This document shows, piece after piece, positions 11,369 through 23,417 of a stretch of 64,000 bases of DNA. The stretch lies in contig JAQPZY010001625.1 in the NCBI GenBank assembly GCA_029931535.1, forward strand, positions 2,729,001-2,793,000, written 5' to 3'. The translations under genes and the position numbers were made by a program. The first letter of the stretch is position 1; each line of letters begins with the position of its first letter. A model generated the notes under the pieces. That model was not told the origin of the DNA. It searched no databases and saw only the letters and a program-made list of their open reading frames with translations. The stretch is from Margaritifera margaritifera. Taxonomy: Eukaryota; Mollusca; Bivalvia; Unionida; Margaritiferidae.

Positions 11369-12360
11369 TTTTATTACTGTAAAGCAGGTTATTTTATTAC
11401 CATAAAGTGGGTTATTTTATTACCATAAAGTGGGTCATTTTATTACTGTAAAGTGGGTTATTTTATTACCGTAAAGTGGGTTATTTTATTACCATAAAGT
11501 GGGTTATTTTATTACTGTAAAGCGGGTTATTTTATTACTGTAAAACGGGTTATTTTATTACTGTAAAGCGGGTTATTTTATTACCATAAAGTGGGTTATT
11601 TTATTACTGTAAAACAGGTTATTTTATTACCATAAAGTGGGTTATTTATTACTGTAAAGCGGGTTATTTTATTACTGTAAAGCAGGTTATTTTATTACTG
11701 TAAAGCGGGTTATTTTATTACCATAAATTGGGTTATTTTATTACCATAAAGTGGGTTATTTTATTACTGTAAAGCAGGTTATTTTATTACTGTAAAACGG
11801 GTTATTTTATTACTGTAAAGCAGGTTATTTTATTACCATAAAGTGGGTTATTTCACTACTGTAAAGCAGGTTAATTTATTACCATAAAGTGGGTTATTTT
11901 ATTACTGTAAAACGGGTTATTTTATTACCATAAAGTGGCTTATTTTATTACTGTAAAGCGGGTTATTTTATTACCATAAATTGGGTTATTTTATTACCAT
12001 AAAGTGGGTTATTTTATTACTGTAAAGCAGGTTATTTTATTACTGTAAAGCGGGTTATTTTATTAATGTAAAGCGGGTTATTTTATTACCATAAAGTGGG
12101 TTATTTCACTACTGTAAAGCAGGTTAATTTATTACCATAAAGTGGGTTATTTCACTACTGTAAAGCAGGTTAATTTATTACCAAAAAGTGGGTTATTTTA
12201 TTACCAAAGAGCGGGTTATTTTATTACTATAAAGTGGGTTTTTTTATTACCATAAAGTGGGTTATTTTATTACCATAAAGTGGGTTATTTTATTACCATA
12301 AAGCAGGTTATTTTATTACCATAAAGTGGGTTATTTTATTACCATAAAGTGGGTTATTTT
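11369..12360. repeat. 24-bp minisatellite, about 41 copies, with CpG-decay variants
   Basis: The unit is 'ttattttattac' plus a variable 12-mer. The variable part mostly takes the forms CCATAAAGTGGG, CTGTAAAGCGGG, CTGTAAAGCAGG and CTGTAAAACGGG; one unit near 11468 reads CCGTAAAGTGGG. All fit an ancestral CCGTAAAGCGGG in which each CpG has turned into TpG or CpA. Confidence 0.95.
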
Positions 12361-13032
12361 AGTGTTGAAGACATTTTAGCCATTTAGTGGTTTCAGATTG
12401 AAATCTCAACATTTATTATCCACTAAAATTAATGTGAACAAAACTGTCACCATTTTATAAAATAAACACTTGACAAAAGTCTTCCATTTTGTTCAATAAG
12501 AATGCTTCAGGAGTTTTCTTTTCAGCTGATATGGAAAAATGACTCAGCAATTGTTTTATTATAATTATTATACATTATATTTATTATTATTATTACATTT
12601 TATCCCCAAGCTTTGCATTGGGAATATTGTAATACCTCCTGTCCATCCATCTGTCCATTTTTGCAGATTTCTGGTCATAATTTAATAGTACAGGGTTTTA
12701 ATGAATGAAAGTTTGCATAATTTGGACTGTATATCAAGATATATTCAAGTTCTGCATAATATATCAAACAGCTTGGGTTATTTAAGAATATAAGGAACAC
12801 AAAACATTTATGTACCACTTTGAAATTCTAACACAATGATAAATGAATGGAAAATGAACTGTAAATGAATGCTAAATGAAAGTAGTATGAACATGGACTG
12901 AACAACAAAAGCTATGTGTAAAACACTGCAGAACTAAGGAACTAAATGCTAAATCATATATGCTAGACGGTCAACCATACAAAATAAATGACAAACTGTA
13001 TGATAAACGATAAACCATATGATAAATCATAA

Positions 13033-13833
13033 ACAAACAAGAAGCCCAAGCAAACTCGATATTGCTCACCTGGGTAGATGACATATGTCGGCTTGTGAAT
13101 GCAAATTCACACATGAATTGAAACTGTAGAGGTGAAAGAAAAGCTCGGAGTACACAGCTGCTAATTTGTCTATTAATGTTGGCATCATTTATCTTCTTTT
13201 CAAGACCATATATATATATGATCACTATCTCAGCATAAAAAGGAGAAGTCATTTATACAACCAGCATTCTCCCCTAGATCTCTCCCTACACTGTTCATAG
13301 CCCCACCTTTAAGTACATACACTTACTTGGCATAATAAGGAGAGTTAATCTGTGCAGTCAGCATGGAGTACTGGGTCTGTCCTTACCCACCCTCGAAGGA
13401 CCCTACAGCTGGAGTCATAACTTTAAAATCACTGAGGTTCCCACCCAAGGGAGCTGCGTTAAGGCATTGGACTCATGACCAGAAAGTTGTGAGTCAAATT
13501 CCCACCATCTGCTCAGTCCAGATCCTCATTAATATGCATGGATCTTGCTCATAACTGAACTCATCTGAAATCTTGATGACATAAGCTTACAAACCAAATC
13601 TGATCAGAAATATGGCCTCTATAGAGTTCACAAGCTCAGCCAATCAGATGCAAGATCACTTCATTAATATGTGTGGATGTCGCTCATAATTGAACCCAAC
13701 AGAATCTTGATGATTAAAGCTTACATGCTAAATCTAGAGTGTCTATGAGCAAGTGTTGATGGATGGATGACAGGTTATGGACAACACCATAATATCATGG
13801 GGCCTTTTGCCAGATGAGCTAAAAATGATATGC
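13033..13833 (+). mobile_element. Pearl/Helitron-like bivalve element, about 0.8 kb
   Basis: It opens 'aacaagaagcccaagcaaac' then 'gatattgctcacctg' and closes 'gatgagctaaaaatgatatg'. Head and tail are complementary-looking (gctcacct / aggtgagc type), as in many bivalve elements of this class. It interrupts an AT-rich 'ataaac' repeat that continues on both sides (12970-13030 and 13840-13890). A tRNA-like stretch near 13440-13495 lies within it. Confidence 0.6.
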
Positions 13834-14558
13834 CATAAACAATCAATGATAAAACATAAACAATAAACGGTCCACCATAAACAATAAACAAAACTAATGA
13901 AAACACTGATACAATCTGATCATTTCTTTCTTTCGGATATACTAATTATTTATCATAGTGAAGACAGCTGTAACAATAAACAGAATTGAATATGAATAAA
14001 ATCTGTTTTGAGTATGTAAGAAATTGTCTTCCTATAAAGAGATCGGTAGTTTTAACTCAAAGTTATGAGTGTATAAAGATGGCACTGCTTTTGTGGTTAA
14101 AGTTTGTATTTTAAAATTCTTGTTCCACTTGTATAATGCAAAAATTTCCAAACTATCCATGAATTCTTTGTTGTTCATACAAAAAATATTATACGTATAT
14201 GCTATGTAATTTATAACCAGATCGCCATATCCTTTGAGATACTGAAAAAAGAACTTATACATAATTAAAAAATGTGGCCTTCACAAAAATCTTTTTTTTT
14301 TTACTGTTTTTTAATTATAAATATTTTAAAATAAATTATTCAGTATCAAAGTGGAGAAATTAGAAGGTGGCTATGACAACAGTTATACATCACTATACAT
14401 GCATCAGAAATGGCATGCATTTCTAAATAATTAAACTATGATAAAAATGACTTTCCTCTTATATATTTTTTTTACAATTTGAACACTATAAAGACATTTT
14501 GCTTTAAATAACTTTTCTTGTCTATAAACTTTGTCATCAATACAGTGTGAATAAGACT

Positions 14559-15098
14559 GTCAAGGCTGTAATGCTGTATAATATCTCACTAATTAAGTCT
14601 GGACCAGTCAAGGCTCTAATGCTGTATATATCTCACTAATTAAGTCTGGACCAGTCTATGGTGTAATGCTGTATATATCTCACTAATTAAGTCTGGACCA
14701 GTCTATGGTGTAATTCTGTATATGTCTCACTAATTAAGTCTGGACCAGTCAAGGCTGTAATTCTGTATAAATCTCACTAATAAGTCTGGATCCATCAAGG
14801 CTATAATGCTGTATATATCTCACTAAATAAGTCTGGACCAGTCAAGGCTGTAATTCTGTATATATCTCACTAAACAAGTCTGGATCCATCAAGGCTGTAA
14901 TGCTGTGTATATCTCACTAAATAAGTCTGGAGCAGTCAAGGCTGTAATTCTGTATATATCTCACTAAACAAGTCTGGATCCATCAAGGCTGTAATTCTGT
15001 GTATGTCTCACTAATTAAGTCTGGAGCAGTCAAGGCTGTAATTCTTTATATGTCTCACTAAGTAAGTTTGGACCCATCAAAGCTGTAATGCTATATAT
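14559..15098. repeat. 47-bp minisatellite, about 11 copies
   Basis: The unit combines 'gtcaaggctgtaatgctgta' with 'tatctcactaattaagtctg' and 'gacca'. Variants such as 'aattaag/aaacaag/aataag' and 'gaccagt/gatccat' are interspersed. Confidence 0.93.
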
Positions 15099-15099
15099 A

Positions 15100-16260
15100 T
15101 TTGAAGGCAAATTTGCATCATTTGAACAAATCTGAAAGACCTTCTCGCTTGGATAATTGTCAAATTTGGTAAACCTTGCTTTATCTTGTTCTATTTTAAT
15201 CAATGGTGGCCATATTTGAGGTGGATCGGCATCATTTGTATAAAGTTCAGAGCCATCTTTGCCTGGATGCTATATGTCTAATTTGGTCAAATTCTGTTGA
15301 ACAGTTTCTGAGAAAAGCTATTTTTCCCCCCTCTTTCTTAAGTAATGATGGCCATATTTGACAGTGGATTGGTCAAATTTGTATAAAACTGAAAGCCATC
15401 TAGGCCTGGAATTTGGTCAAATTCTGTTGAGTTGTTTTTGAGATGTCATTTAAAGTACTTTCTGTTTTTAGCAAATTTGGTCGAATTCTATTAAGTAGTT
15501 TTGACGAAGTCATTTAAATATTTTTCTATTTTCGGTCGTGGTGGCCATATTTGATGGCAGATCTGCAGCATCTGTACAAACTTGAAAGGATCTTTGTGTC
15601 AAGTTTGGTCAAATTCTATCCAGTGGCTTTGGAGAAAAGGTTGTTTAAATGTTTTTCTATTTTAGTAACACTGACCACATTTAATAGTGAATCAGCATCA
15701 TGTAAAAAGATTTTAAAGGTCTTCATGCCAGTGTGTTTTCTGTCAAATATGATTACATTATGTTCAGTGACTTTGGAGATGAAGTCATTTGAAGGCTGTT
15801 CTTTTTTTTTTTAGCAATGGTGGTCATATCTGATAGTATATTGGCATCATATGTATAAACTTGAAAGACCTTTATGCCAGAATGCTCTGCGCCAAGATTG
15901 GATGAAATTGGTCTGGAGGTTTTTGAGAAGTTTAAAATATCAATTGTTGATGGATGACAGATATTTTTTTTTCTTTTACTTTTAATAAAGCAGATAGGCA
16001 TCATTTGTACAAAGGACTTCATCTTGGGATGCTTAGTGTCAAATTTGATCAAATACTGTTCTTCGGGTTTTAAGAAGAAGTTGTTCAAAGGTTTTAATAT
16101 TTACAGTAATGGTGGCCTTATTTTATAGCAGACTGACTTAACTTGTATAAATCTGAAAGCCCTTTATGCCAAGATGCTCTCTGCCAAATTTGGTCCTGTG
16201 GATTTTGAGAAGTTTAAAATAGCAATCGTTGATGAATGTGGGGCCATACCATAAATTCAC
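15100..16260 (+). mobile_element. Pearl-like core array, about 7 diverged units
   Basis: Units of roughly 140-170 bp each carry 'tggccatatttgatggcaga', 'catttgtacaaac.tgaaag', 'ttatgccag.atgct', 'caaatttggtcaaattctg' and 'gagaag..atttaaa..tttt'. The same unit is found at 59990-61130. The array ends near 'ggggccataccataaattca', about 70 bp from exon 12. Confidence 0.7.
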
Positions 16261-16330
16261 TTGTCCTTATGTCCAGGTCAACCAAAAAGCATATACATCA
16301 GTGCACAACAAGTTTAACATTATCCAGTAC

Positions 16331-16495
16331 CTGAAACCTGCGATCTGCCTCACAAAACTTCTGTCCCAAATATGCATAGAAGGGATTAAACGCTTTCTCT
16401 TGCAAACAGCAGTCAAGGATGACCAGAATTATCTCCCTTTCTTGCTGGGGCTTCAGACCAAGTCTCATCAACTTTTCACAGGCATCAACATAATC
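16331..16495 (-). CDS. NOM1: NOM1 exon 12: core of MA3 domain
   Basis: 165 nt, phase 0 at both ends, acceptor 'actgttacag' and donor 'cag|gtactg'. Visible residues 638-692 begin DYVDACEKLMRLGLKPQQER and continue EIILVILDCCLQEKAFNPFY then AYLGQKFCEADRRFQ. The family has DFLDAFEKLLKLGLKDQQER and VLMDCCLQEKTYNPFYAFL. MA3 domains bind eIF4A-type helicases; in NOM1 this region is paired with the MIF4G domain. Confidence 0.97.
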
Positions 16496-16854
16496 CTGTA
16501 ACAGTAAGTTTACACTTTATTCCTTGAACAAATAATTCATTACATGAAAAGTTCTGGCAACTCACACAATGTGCTCTCACAACAGAGATGTTTGCTAGGT
16601 AGTCTCTATGGTATAGAAAACCAATTAGTCTGGAGAAAAACCACCTACCATGTTGTCCCGAAATAAACAAAAACACTTATATGAGCTTATACTCGACATT
16701 TTTTTCTTGCTTGTGAATGAAAATATAAAATCTGACAAAACAATTAAGATTTTCCTTTACATAAAACTCTGGGCAAGTAATATAACACTTAACTAGCCTA
16801 TATAAAGACCTAAATTGTCTCAGGCTAAAAGGTAAGAGATTTTTCAGCCCTGAT

Positions 16855-16965
16855 TTTAGATGGACAAGCATATATCCTTGAATGTGCTGAAAGCAGGAAT
16901 CAAATCTGGAACTACAAAGGTGCAAAACAAGAGCATTACTGCTCTGCTACTTAGATCCCCTAATC
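16855..16965 (-). mobile_element. tRNA-like SINE fragment
   Basis: On the minus strand 'ctaagtagcagagcagtaat' can act as an A-box region and 'gatttgattcctg' as a B box. A second member of the family, sharing 'cagtaatgc.cttg.tttgca' and 'cacctttgt', is at 33120-33215. The tail is not defined. Confidence 0.45.
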
Positions 16966-17163
16966 CTGTCAGAGTGTTATCATGAGATGGGTAACTTTCA
17001 CAAATTATTGACCCCCCACCCCCAATTTTCACCTCACAAGCTGAAAGAAATTCGATTTCTATAAATTTGAATTTCTTATATCAAGAATTCAATTTGAGTC
17101 AAAAATTTGAAGTGGAATTTGTACTTCAGTGATGGGATTATGAAGTTTTTTCAACAAAGACTT

Positions 17164-17208
17164 GATGCACATTTTAATGTTTAAACTACATGTTTTAAAA
17201 TGTGCATC
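17164..17208. repeat. 14-bp perfect inverted repeat
   Basis: Arms 17164-17177 (gatgcacattttaa) and 17195-17208 (ttaaaatgtgcatc) are separated by 17 nt. A short hairpin with no known partner. Confidence 0.7.
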
Positions 17209-17226
17209 AGGTCTCTGTTAAAATTA

Positions 17227-17545
17227 CTGTTGGAGGAAAAGGTGTACTGCCTGTTGGAGGAAAAGTATGATGTCTGTTGGACGAAAGGTGTACAGACTGT
17301 TGGAGGAAAAGTATGATGTCTGTTGGAGGAAAGGTGTACTGAGTATTGGAGGAATAGTGTACTAACTGTTGGAGAACAGGGGGTACGGACTGTTGAAGGA
17401 AAAGGTAAGGTGTACTAACTGTTGGAAGAAAAGGTGTACTGACTGTTGGAGGAAAATATGTACCGACTGTTAGAGGAAACCGCATTCTGACTGTTAGTGG
17501 AAAAGGTGTACTGACCGTTGGAGGAAAGGTGTACTTACTGCTGGA
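17227..17545. repeat. 24-bp minisatellite, about 13 copies
   Basis: The unit is about 'gttggaggaaaaggtgtact' plus 'gact'. Its antisense frame reads SSNSQYTFPPT-like repeats, a by-product of the array and not a protein. Confidence 0.9.
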
Positions 17546-17625
17546 AGAAAAGATGTATGCAGGTTCAGATTTTTCCCACATGAGGAGAGCACTCAAGGTT
17601 AGTCAACACTCCCATTCTATTGCTT

Positions 17626-18790
17626 TCAGCAAGACTTTGGAAATCTGAGGGATTGGAATAAAGGTTTATGCAGGTTCAGCGAGTCTGGATTTGGACAGAG
17701 AACCTGCATGTATATCTGTTCCTGCTTGGCTCTCCCTTGTCTTCTTAAGTAACTGATGACAGCTGAGGTGATGTGATGAATAATGGTGCCCTTTTGTAGA
17801 TTTTCTCCTGCCACAATTGAAAGTCATTCTCTACATCCTTTGTTTACAAGGGGGCTGACAAGCTTGAAACACTCCTGAAAAGGCCAAACCCTGCTCACTT
17901 GAAAGGAGGGCAAGAGGTGGAAACTGCATCCAGCTGTACTGGCATCTGTGCAGATTATAATTTCTAGTGGTTGATTGTTCAGTGAGATACCTGCCATGAG
18001 CCAGGGGAAGGTTTTCCCAGTTTTTTAGATAGGACCCCATACAGTCCAAAACTTTTATCACTAAGTCTGGTAGGCAAAGTTTTGGTTGCCACTGTGATTG
18101 AAGAATGATTTACTGGGGCCTCATGAACCATAGGTGCAGGGTGAGAGGAATTGTAGCTGCATCGAGAAAATCCAAGAGGTGAAAAGATTCTAAGGCTAAG
18201 ATCTGACTCTCAAAGCAGAGGAGAGATTCCACTGAGGTGGTCCTCAATGGACACTCAAGGGTGAAACAAATTCAAAACAAGGGAGTCTAGAACCACCATG
18301 CCCAGATAAATGAAGAGCATGGATAGAATGAGATAGGATCTGTCCTTGTTGACAAGGAATCTGAGATGAAGCATGAGCAAAACAAAGGATTTCCCGTCTT
18401 GCTACAAAAAGATAATTGCCCTATGCTTTTGGCCCATAAGGTCTTCCTCCTGAACAGCATTGGGGACTAACTAAAGGGTATCCATGCTGAACTTGTGCCT
18501 GAAGGTGATGGTTGAAAGAGCTTTGATCATGACAAGACCTGGAGTAAGATCCTGGTGAAGGAACTTGACTGCTTCTTTTGTAAGGAAAGTGTTTACCTTT
18601 TACCAGGAGCCAAGGGTTATTGAGACAGTGTCTCTCCCATTCCATAAATAAGTCTTGAAGACTTCCCCCCCACTGGGTATCAGAAAAGGTCAACATGGGC
18701 ATGGCATCATTTTCTGTGGGAAGGTTGCTGGGAAGAGAAGCTGGGTCAAAACTGTACATTCTCTCTCCCCATATTATGTCCCGGGTCACT
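17626..18790 (-). pseudogene. Decayed DIRS-type reverse transcriptase / RNase H remnant
   Basis: Minus-strand pieces in several frames follow the DIRS order. QWGGSLQDLFMEWERHCLNN at about 18680 matches the 'VGGRL..F...W' entry to the RT. LRFLVNKDRSYLILSMLFIY then LGMVVLDS (18370-18285) matches the RT block 'GF.VN.EKS...P...IYLG...DS'. KVLDCMGSYLKNWENLP and the next 50 residues (18050-17880) match the thumb-to-RNase H link. VISYLRRQGRAKQEQIYMQ (about 17760) matches the RNase H 'STVV.YI..QGGT.S' motif. The segment with the YxDD catalytic pair is missing (internal deletion near 18400), and stops and shifts are frequent. Non-functional. Confidence 0.72.
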
Positions 18791-21700
18791 GGACCAGTAT
18801 AAGGATTGCCTGTTTGGTGGCCTGTTTTCTGACCTCCCTCTATCTATTTTTTCATGGAATAAGACAGATTGGAAGTTGGTGGCCGCAATGTGAGGATGTC
18901 CATTTGATGGTTTATAAGTAGCACAGACATGAATGGGAATGCATCTCTTTCTGTGAGCTAGAGATTAACAGATGCAGCTATGGCATTTGAAAGTAAGTGG
19001 TTAACTGCCCTACTGAGTATATAAGCCATTCATGAGACTGACTCCTGGACAATGTCTGTTGTCAAGATTCTTTTTGATGGAGGGGTCTAGGTTATGTTCA
19101 GATTGCTGAAATATAGAACTGAGGCCCATCCGAGTATGGAGCCAATCCTTACAATGTTGCAAACCTATTGCTGCATGTCAAAAAAGGGTTTCCAGTCACT
19201 GCAAAAAGAGAAAGGTTTTGACATTCCCAGGCATGTGTTTTCTTTGTCATCTGCTGCACTAAAAAGAAAAAATTACTTACTTATTTCCCTTGTTTACAGT
19301 CAGGAGACTGGTTTACTGATTACTGATCATGATTGCTTCCACGATTTAATATGTCAAATGTGATGACCATATAATCTTACTCCACATAATCACTGAGACA
19401 ATAATTTTGCAGATTATTATTATTTACTGCTGTGCCTGCCAAACTGCAGTTTTCGATGCAATGTTGTCACTTATTGACAATAGGATGAGGACATTAGCAA
19501 ATTAGATTAAAACTTATCAATCGCATTCCAGTTTTTCTAAGGACTTTTTTCTTCTCACATATCAAATTCTACAATTGCTCTCATGCAGTGAACTTTAACT
19601 GAGGCAAGTTCAGAGGTTGTGTACATGTAGGTATGCTTCTAATTTTTATATTTGTTTTCATTTTTTCAAAAAGATAATGGCAGATTCTATTTCAATGGTC
19701 TTAAGGAATAAAGTGGGTAATTTCATTGACTTTTTAAAAAAATGTAAAGTACTGAACATTTGACAGATATGATGTCGCAGCCCTTTCAAATTGGATGGTA
19801 AAACTACAACTTCGGATCTCTTTAAATGGTGATCATGAATAACACTTAGACATATTTCTAAGACTTGTGACGTGATTTTGGAATGTTGAAAATAAATTAA
19901 ATGCAAATTTTTTGCCAAACAGGTAAATAGTAACATTTTTTGTTCAGGTTACATAGTACATGTTTGCTATAATCGATTTCACTGGATGGTACCTGAACCA
20001 TATAAGATGCAGGGGATAATGCAGGATTTTATTCTAAGAGGATTTGTTGAGAAAAGGTGGTTCAGTGTACTTCAAATGGCCAACATTCTTGTTTTTCACC
20101 TAAAAATACATGATTTTAACAGATGGAGAAGGGTGAACCTAACCCTCTGACAACCCCCCCCCCCTCCCCCCACCAAATGAATTTATATTCTTAAGTGAAA
20201 TAAAAAGTGCCTAATGCAACATGGTACAAAATGTGAAGATTTTCCCTCATACTGGAGAAAATGGCTGAGAGAGATTCCTTAGACTGAAGAGCTTGCCTTT
20301 CTGTGGATCACCCTGAATTTCTGGAATCTTTCCTTAATAATTCATTTGATATGATCCAGATCATACACCCACAAAGTCTCCTTTATTTGTTCTGTGTGCA
20401 ACACTTTTGCAAGGAAAGCAATATCTTCATTTAGAAAAGACACAATGTAACAGCTAATGAAATATATTTTGTGTACAAAGTGCTATCATAAAAGAAATTG
20501 AAAACCATATCAGTACATCATGGTACTCTATTGACAGGTTTCATTTTTAGCAAACTTTTAAATGTTATGATAGAAACTACTGATGTATTGCACAACTGTA
20601 TGAAATAATGTTTAACTCTGATAAATACTGTTTCAAGCAATTATGATAAATATGATTTCAAACAATTATGAATTTGCATTCATTCCTTCCACTTTGTTTT
20701 CTTTGATTTATTCATAGATATTAGAAGTCCCCAGTGAATCTGCAAGATTAATTGTGAGTAAAACTTGAGCATGTATAATGAGTTCTCTACAAAAAGTGTG
20801 CATATGTAAAACAAGATAGGTTAAAGGTACACCATCAGCAGGTGGAAAAAGGTGACACTTGAAGTGCATGTAGTCTCTGGCATTATCTTCCAGTGGTTTG
20901 CACATTCCCCATTACAAAAAATAAAGAAAGACAAAAACGTGCTTGTAATGTTAATCATCGATTATTTTCTAACTCATAGGACTTATTCACTGTTAAATAT
21001 ATCTTCCACTATGCTGGAAACTTGTGCTTTTTTTTAAAAATATTGATGTTCAGCATGGTTACAGCATGATAGTGTAACTGGTACTGCCACCATGCTGGTT
21101 ACCTGTTCTGTTGCTGTGCTACAAGTTGATTTAAGCATAAATCAAGCACAATTTAAATAACTGCATGGAGTGAAGTACATGTCTTTCAATATAAATATCA
21201 GGCATTAAGTACAGTTTCTCACCTACCTGAAAGATTTGTATATAAGCAATACAACACTGAATAATAAATCAACTTTGTGATGGCATACACCTTCAGAATT
21301 GTTTTAAAGATTGTAGAGCATTCCAAAGTTTATCCAAACATTTTTCTCCAAGACAAACATAACAATGAATGATATTCATCCTCAACTAGTACTAAGATAT
21401 TTCTCTGAAGCAACGACACCCTCATATCTACCTATCTCTGTATTAAAAGTATAGCTAGAACATTTAAATCTGGAAAGGTCCTATATATACGAATATGAAA
21501 CAAGCGGTAGTTAACTAGCTGAAGCATAGTAAATTTCCTTTCAAATTAGTAGTTTTCATAATTTCAACAGTCCAATGGCAAGTAAATCTCAATATGTGTC
21601 AGACATTGTTTTGTTGGAAGGACTAGTGAGATTCAGCAGGACTAGTAGATTTCTAAGTCTACTTGTTCTTCTGGCTACAAAGAAATTTATGTTAACTTCT

Positions 21701-22390
21701 AGGTCTGTAAGAAGGTTAACAATGTTCCAAATTGTGGCAGATGATTCTCTTTTCCAAATACTATTTCACATTGTTGACATGTATGTTTTTTGCCCATGAT
21801 ATACATTTCAATTTGCTGTAAGAAGAGACTCTATTGAATCTACACCTGTGATCATACAGAGATAAGCAAAACATTTACTTTCTTAACTGGGAAGTATTCA
21901 CTCATTACAAACTTTGTCAATTGACATGAACATGCATACTTTTACCCATTTACTCAAAATTACTTAACTCTGTGTTTAATTAAAATTGCTTAGTAAAATT
22001 ATTACTAAGTAATAATATTTTAATTAGTAAAATTATAATTACTAAGTCATAAAATTTGATTTAATTCTATGTTTAATTAAAATTACTTAGTAAAATAATT
22101 ACTAAATAAAATATTTACTTGTCACCTTTTACTTGCAATTATCTAATGTTCTTTCACTTTGCATTACTTGCAATTACCAGTGATTACTTGTAATTACTCA
22201 TCAATTTGACAAACTTTTTACTTAGATTTAACTCACTTCGAGTAAAAGAAATAATTTTTTTAAAGAAATTGCTAGTACAAAAAAATTTTGAGTGTGGGAC
22301 TTTAGTGTGAAAGACTGGAGTGTGTGTCTTGTAAAAAGACAGGTTAAAGTTTGATGGGAGTCATCATTATGAAAAGAAAGGCGCATTGAT
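18791..22390. other. Intron sequence, nothing recognised
   Basis: AT-rich. Holds a C-run near 20153-20172 and a 300-bp patch of 'attacttagtaa'-type simple repeats (21950-22240). Some of 18791-19360 may be further decayed DIRS sequence upstream of the RT remnant, but I could not follow a frame. Confidence 0.5.
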
Positions 22391-22392
22391 GC

Positions 22393-22960
22393 TCAGCTCT
22401 TGAAGTTGCCTTTTGAAGCAATGCAATATATCTGCAACTTGACTAGACTGTAGAAGCTGTTTTGAATACAGCTGGTCTTTTTCTTCAAGAGATAAATGGA
22501 TGCTGGAATTCCATGAGAGGTCACTGATGGAACAAGATCATGTAGAGGCCAGGAGACTACTTCAATTGATGCAAGGAAAGCTGGATCTTCCCTGGACAAT
22601 GCCGGATCGAGGAAGGAAGATGATGCATGTTTGTGAGCATGTGCCTTCAAACTTGTAAGAGTGGGTGCCAAAGAAATCATTTGCAAAGGAAGTGATGACT
22701 AAGTTGGCAATGCGGGGTGTTAGGGACAGTGAATAAGACAGGGAGTTGTCTATGTTGGAACATGTTGATCTCCAGGCTTTCAATCTGTGAGTTGTCAAAT
22801 CAAAGGTCTGAGGCAAGTGTCAGGTGTCTAGGAATGAGGACTTGCAGAAGCCAGTACTGAGTCATGACAAAGCCAGATCCAGTGATAGACCAGTCTGGCA
22901 CTAATCCATGATACTTCCATGGGTCTAGTAGTGAACATTGTAGTAGAATGGTTCATCAGA
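22393..22960 (-). pseudogene. DIRS-type recombinase-region remnant
   Basis: Two minus-strand frames carry TFDLTTHRLKAWRS, which resembles the 'L.LTAWRLSG' segment between RNase H and the tyrosine recombinase in DIRS elements, and SYSLSLTPRIANLVITSFAN. After a shift comes PSVTSHGIPASIYLLKKKT, recalling the recombinase N-terminal 'PV.....DI..FL..LF' helix. The catalytic domain with its R..H..Y residues is not visible. Frames change at least twice. Assignment is by memory of the family and is moderate. Confidence 0.45.
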
Positions 22961-23044
22961 TCCATTGCTGGTTATCCTAGGCATCCAGGACAGAGCCATG
23001 GTTGAACCTGGAATCACTGGGTCCAGGACACTGACTTGGGTCCC

Positions 23045-23215
23045 GGACTGAGAATACAGGAAGGGAGTGAGGAAAGACAGAGGAAGGGAGTGATGAGGAT
23101 CGGAGGAAGGGAGTTGGGAGGGTCAAACGAAGAGAGTGGGGAGGGACAGGAAGGGAGTGGTGATGGTCAGAGAAAAGCACTGGGTAGGGACATAGGAAGG
23201 AAGTTGGAAGAGAAA
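23045..23215 (+). repeat. Purine-rich imperfect tandem repeat
   Basis: GGAAGGGAGTG-type units recur every 30-35 bp ('aggaagggagtgatgaggat' and similar). In the gene's sense strand it is a C/T-rich tract about 80-250 bp downstream of the donor... that is, on the intron 11 side of exon 11, so it is unlikely to act as a polypyrimidine tract. Confidence 0.75.
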
Positions 23216-23292
23216 GGGGAGCACCCTTCTATTTATATCTAGCTGGAGAACTTAAATCTACAATGTTGCCAGAGGAACTGAGTTTGTTTTAC

Positions 23293-23417
23293 CTCACTAG
23301 ACATTATAACACAGAAGATGTTTCTCCTAATCTCGGTATTCATTCTCTGTTTTCTGGCCAACTCCAACAGATTACCACTGAAATTACCACCACCTCCATC
23401 GTGGGTCTTGGGTTTAT
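23293..23417 (-). CDS. NOM1: NOM1 exon 11: start of MA3 domain
   Basis: 125 nt, acceptor 'tatcttttcag', donor 'gag|gtaaaa'. It supplies two bases of the codon split with exon 10 and ends in phase 0. Visible residues 596-637 begin with a linker, DKPKTHDGGGGNFSG, then the strongly conserved LLELARKQRMNTEIRRNIF and CVIMSSE (family ILELARKQRMNTDIRRNIFC). Too short to stand out as an open frame; it was found by looking for the family motif missing between exons 10 and 12. Confidence 0.96.

Larger units (their letters stand above)
10279..16330 (-). other. NOM1: NOM1 intron 12 (6.1 kb)
   Basis: Donor 'cag|gtactg', acceptor at 10279-10280. It holds the 221-bp element at 10557, the 24-bp CpG-decay array at 11369-12360, a pearl-like element at 13033-13833, a 47-bp array at 14559-15098 and a pearl-like core array at 15100-16260. 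Nothing recognised in 10780-11368, 12361-13030 (short 'ataaac' repeats near its end) or 13835-14558. Confidence 0.85.
16496..23292 (-). other. NOM1: NOM1 intron 11 (6.8 kb)
   Basis: Donor 'gag|gtaaaa', acceptor at 16496-16497. Holds a tRNA-like repeat at 16855-16965, a small hairpin at 17164-17208, a 24-bp array at 17227-17545, DIRS-type RT/RH at 17626-18790, a DIRS recombinase-region piece at 22393-22960 and a purine-rich array at 23045-23215. Between 18791 and 22390 there is AT-rich sequence with C-runs near 20155 and 'attacttagtaa' repeats at 21950-22200, otherwise nothing recognised. Confidence 0.85.

Noticed and set aside
11369..12360. CRISPR-like regular repeats (also at 55446-56800 and others)
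   Set aside because: Units are contiguous with no unique spacers, in a eukaryotic intron; ordinary minisatellites.
23036..23220. Purine-rich array as a polypyrimidine tract for NOM1 exon 11
   Set aside because: It lies on the donor side of exon 11, so it cannot serve that exon's acceptor, and the next exon is 6.8 kb away.
22977..23242. Open frames in the GGAAGGGAGTG repeat (Pro/Ser-rich on minus, Glu/Gly-rich on plus)
   Set aside because: Low-complexity purine tract; no family features.
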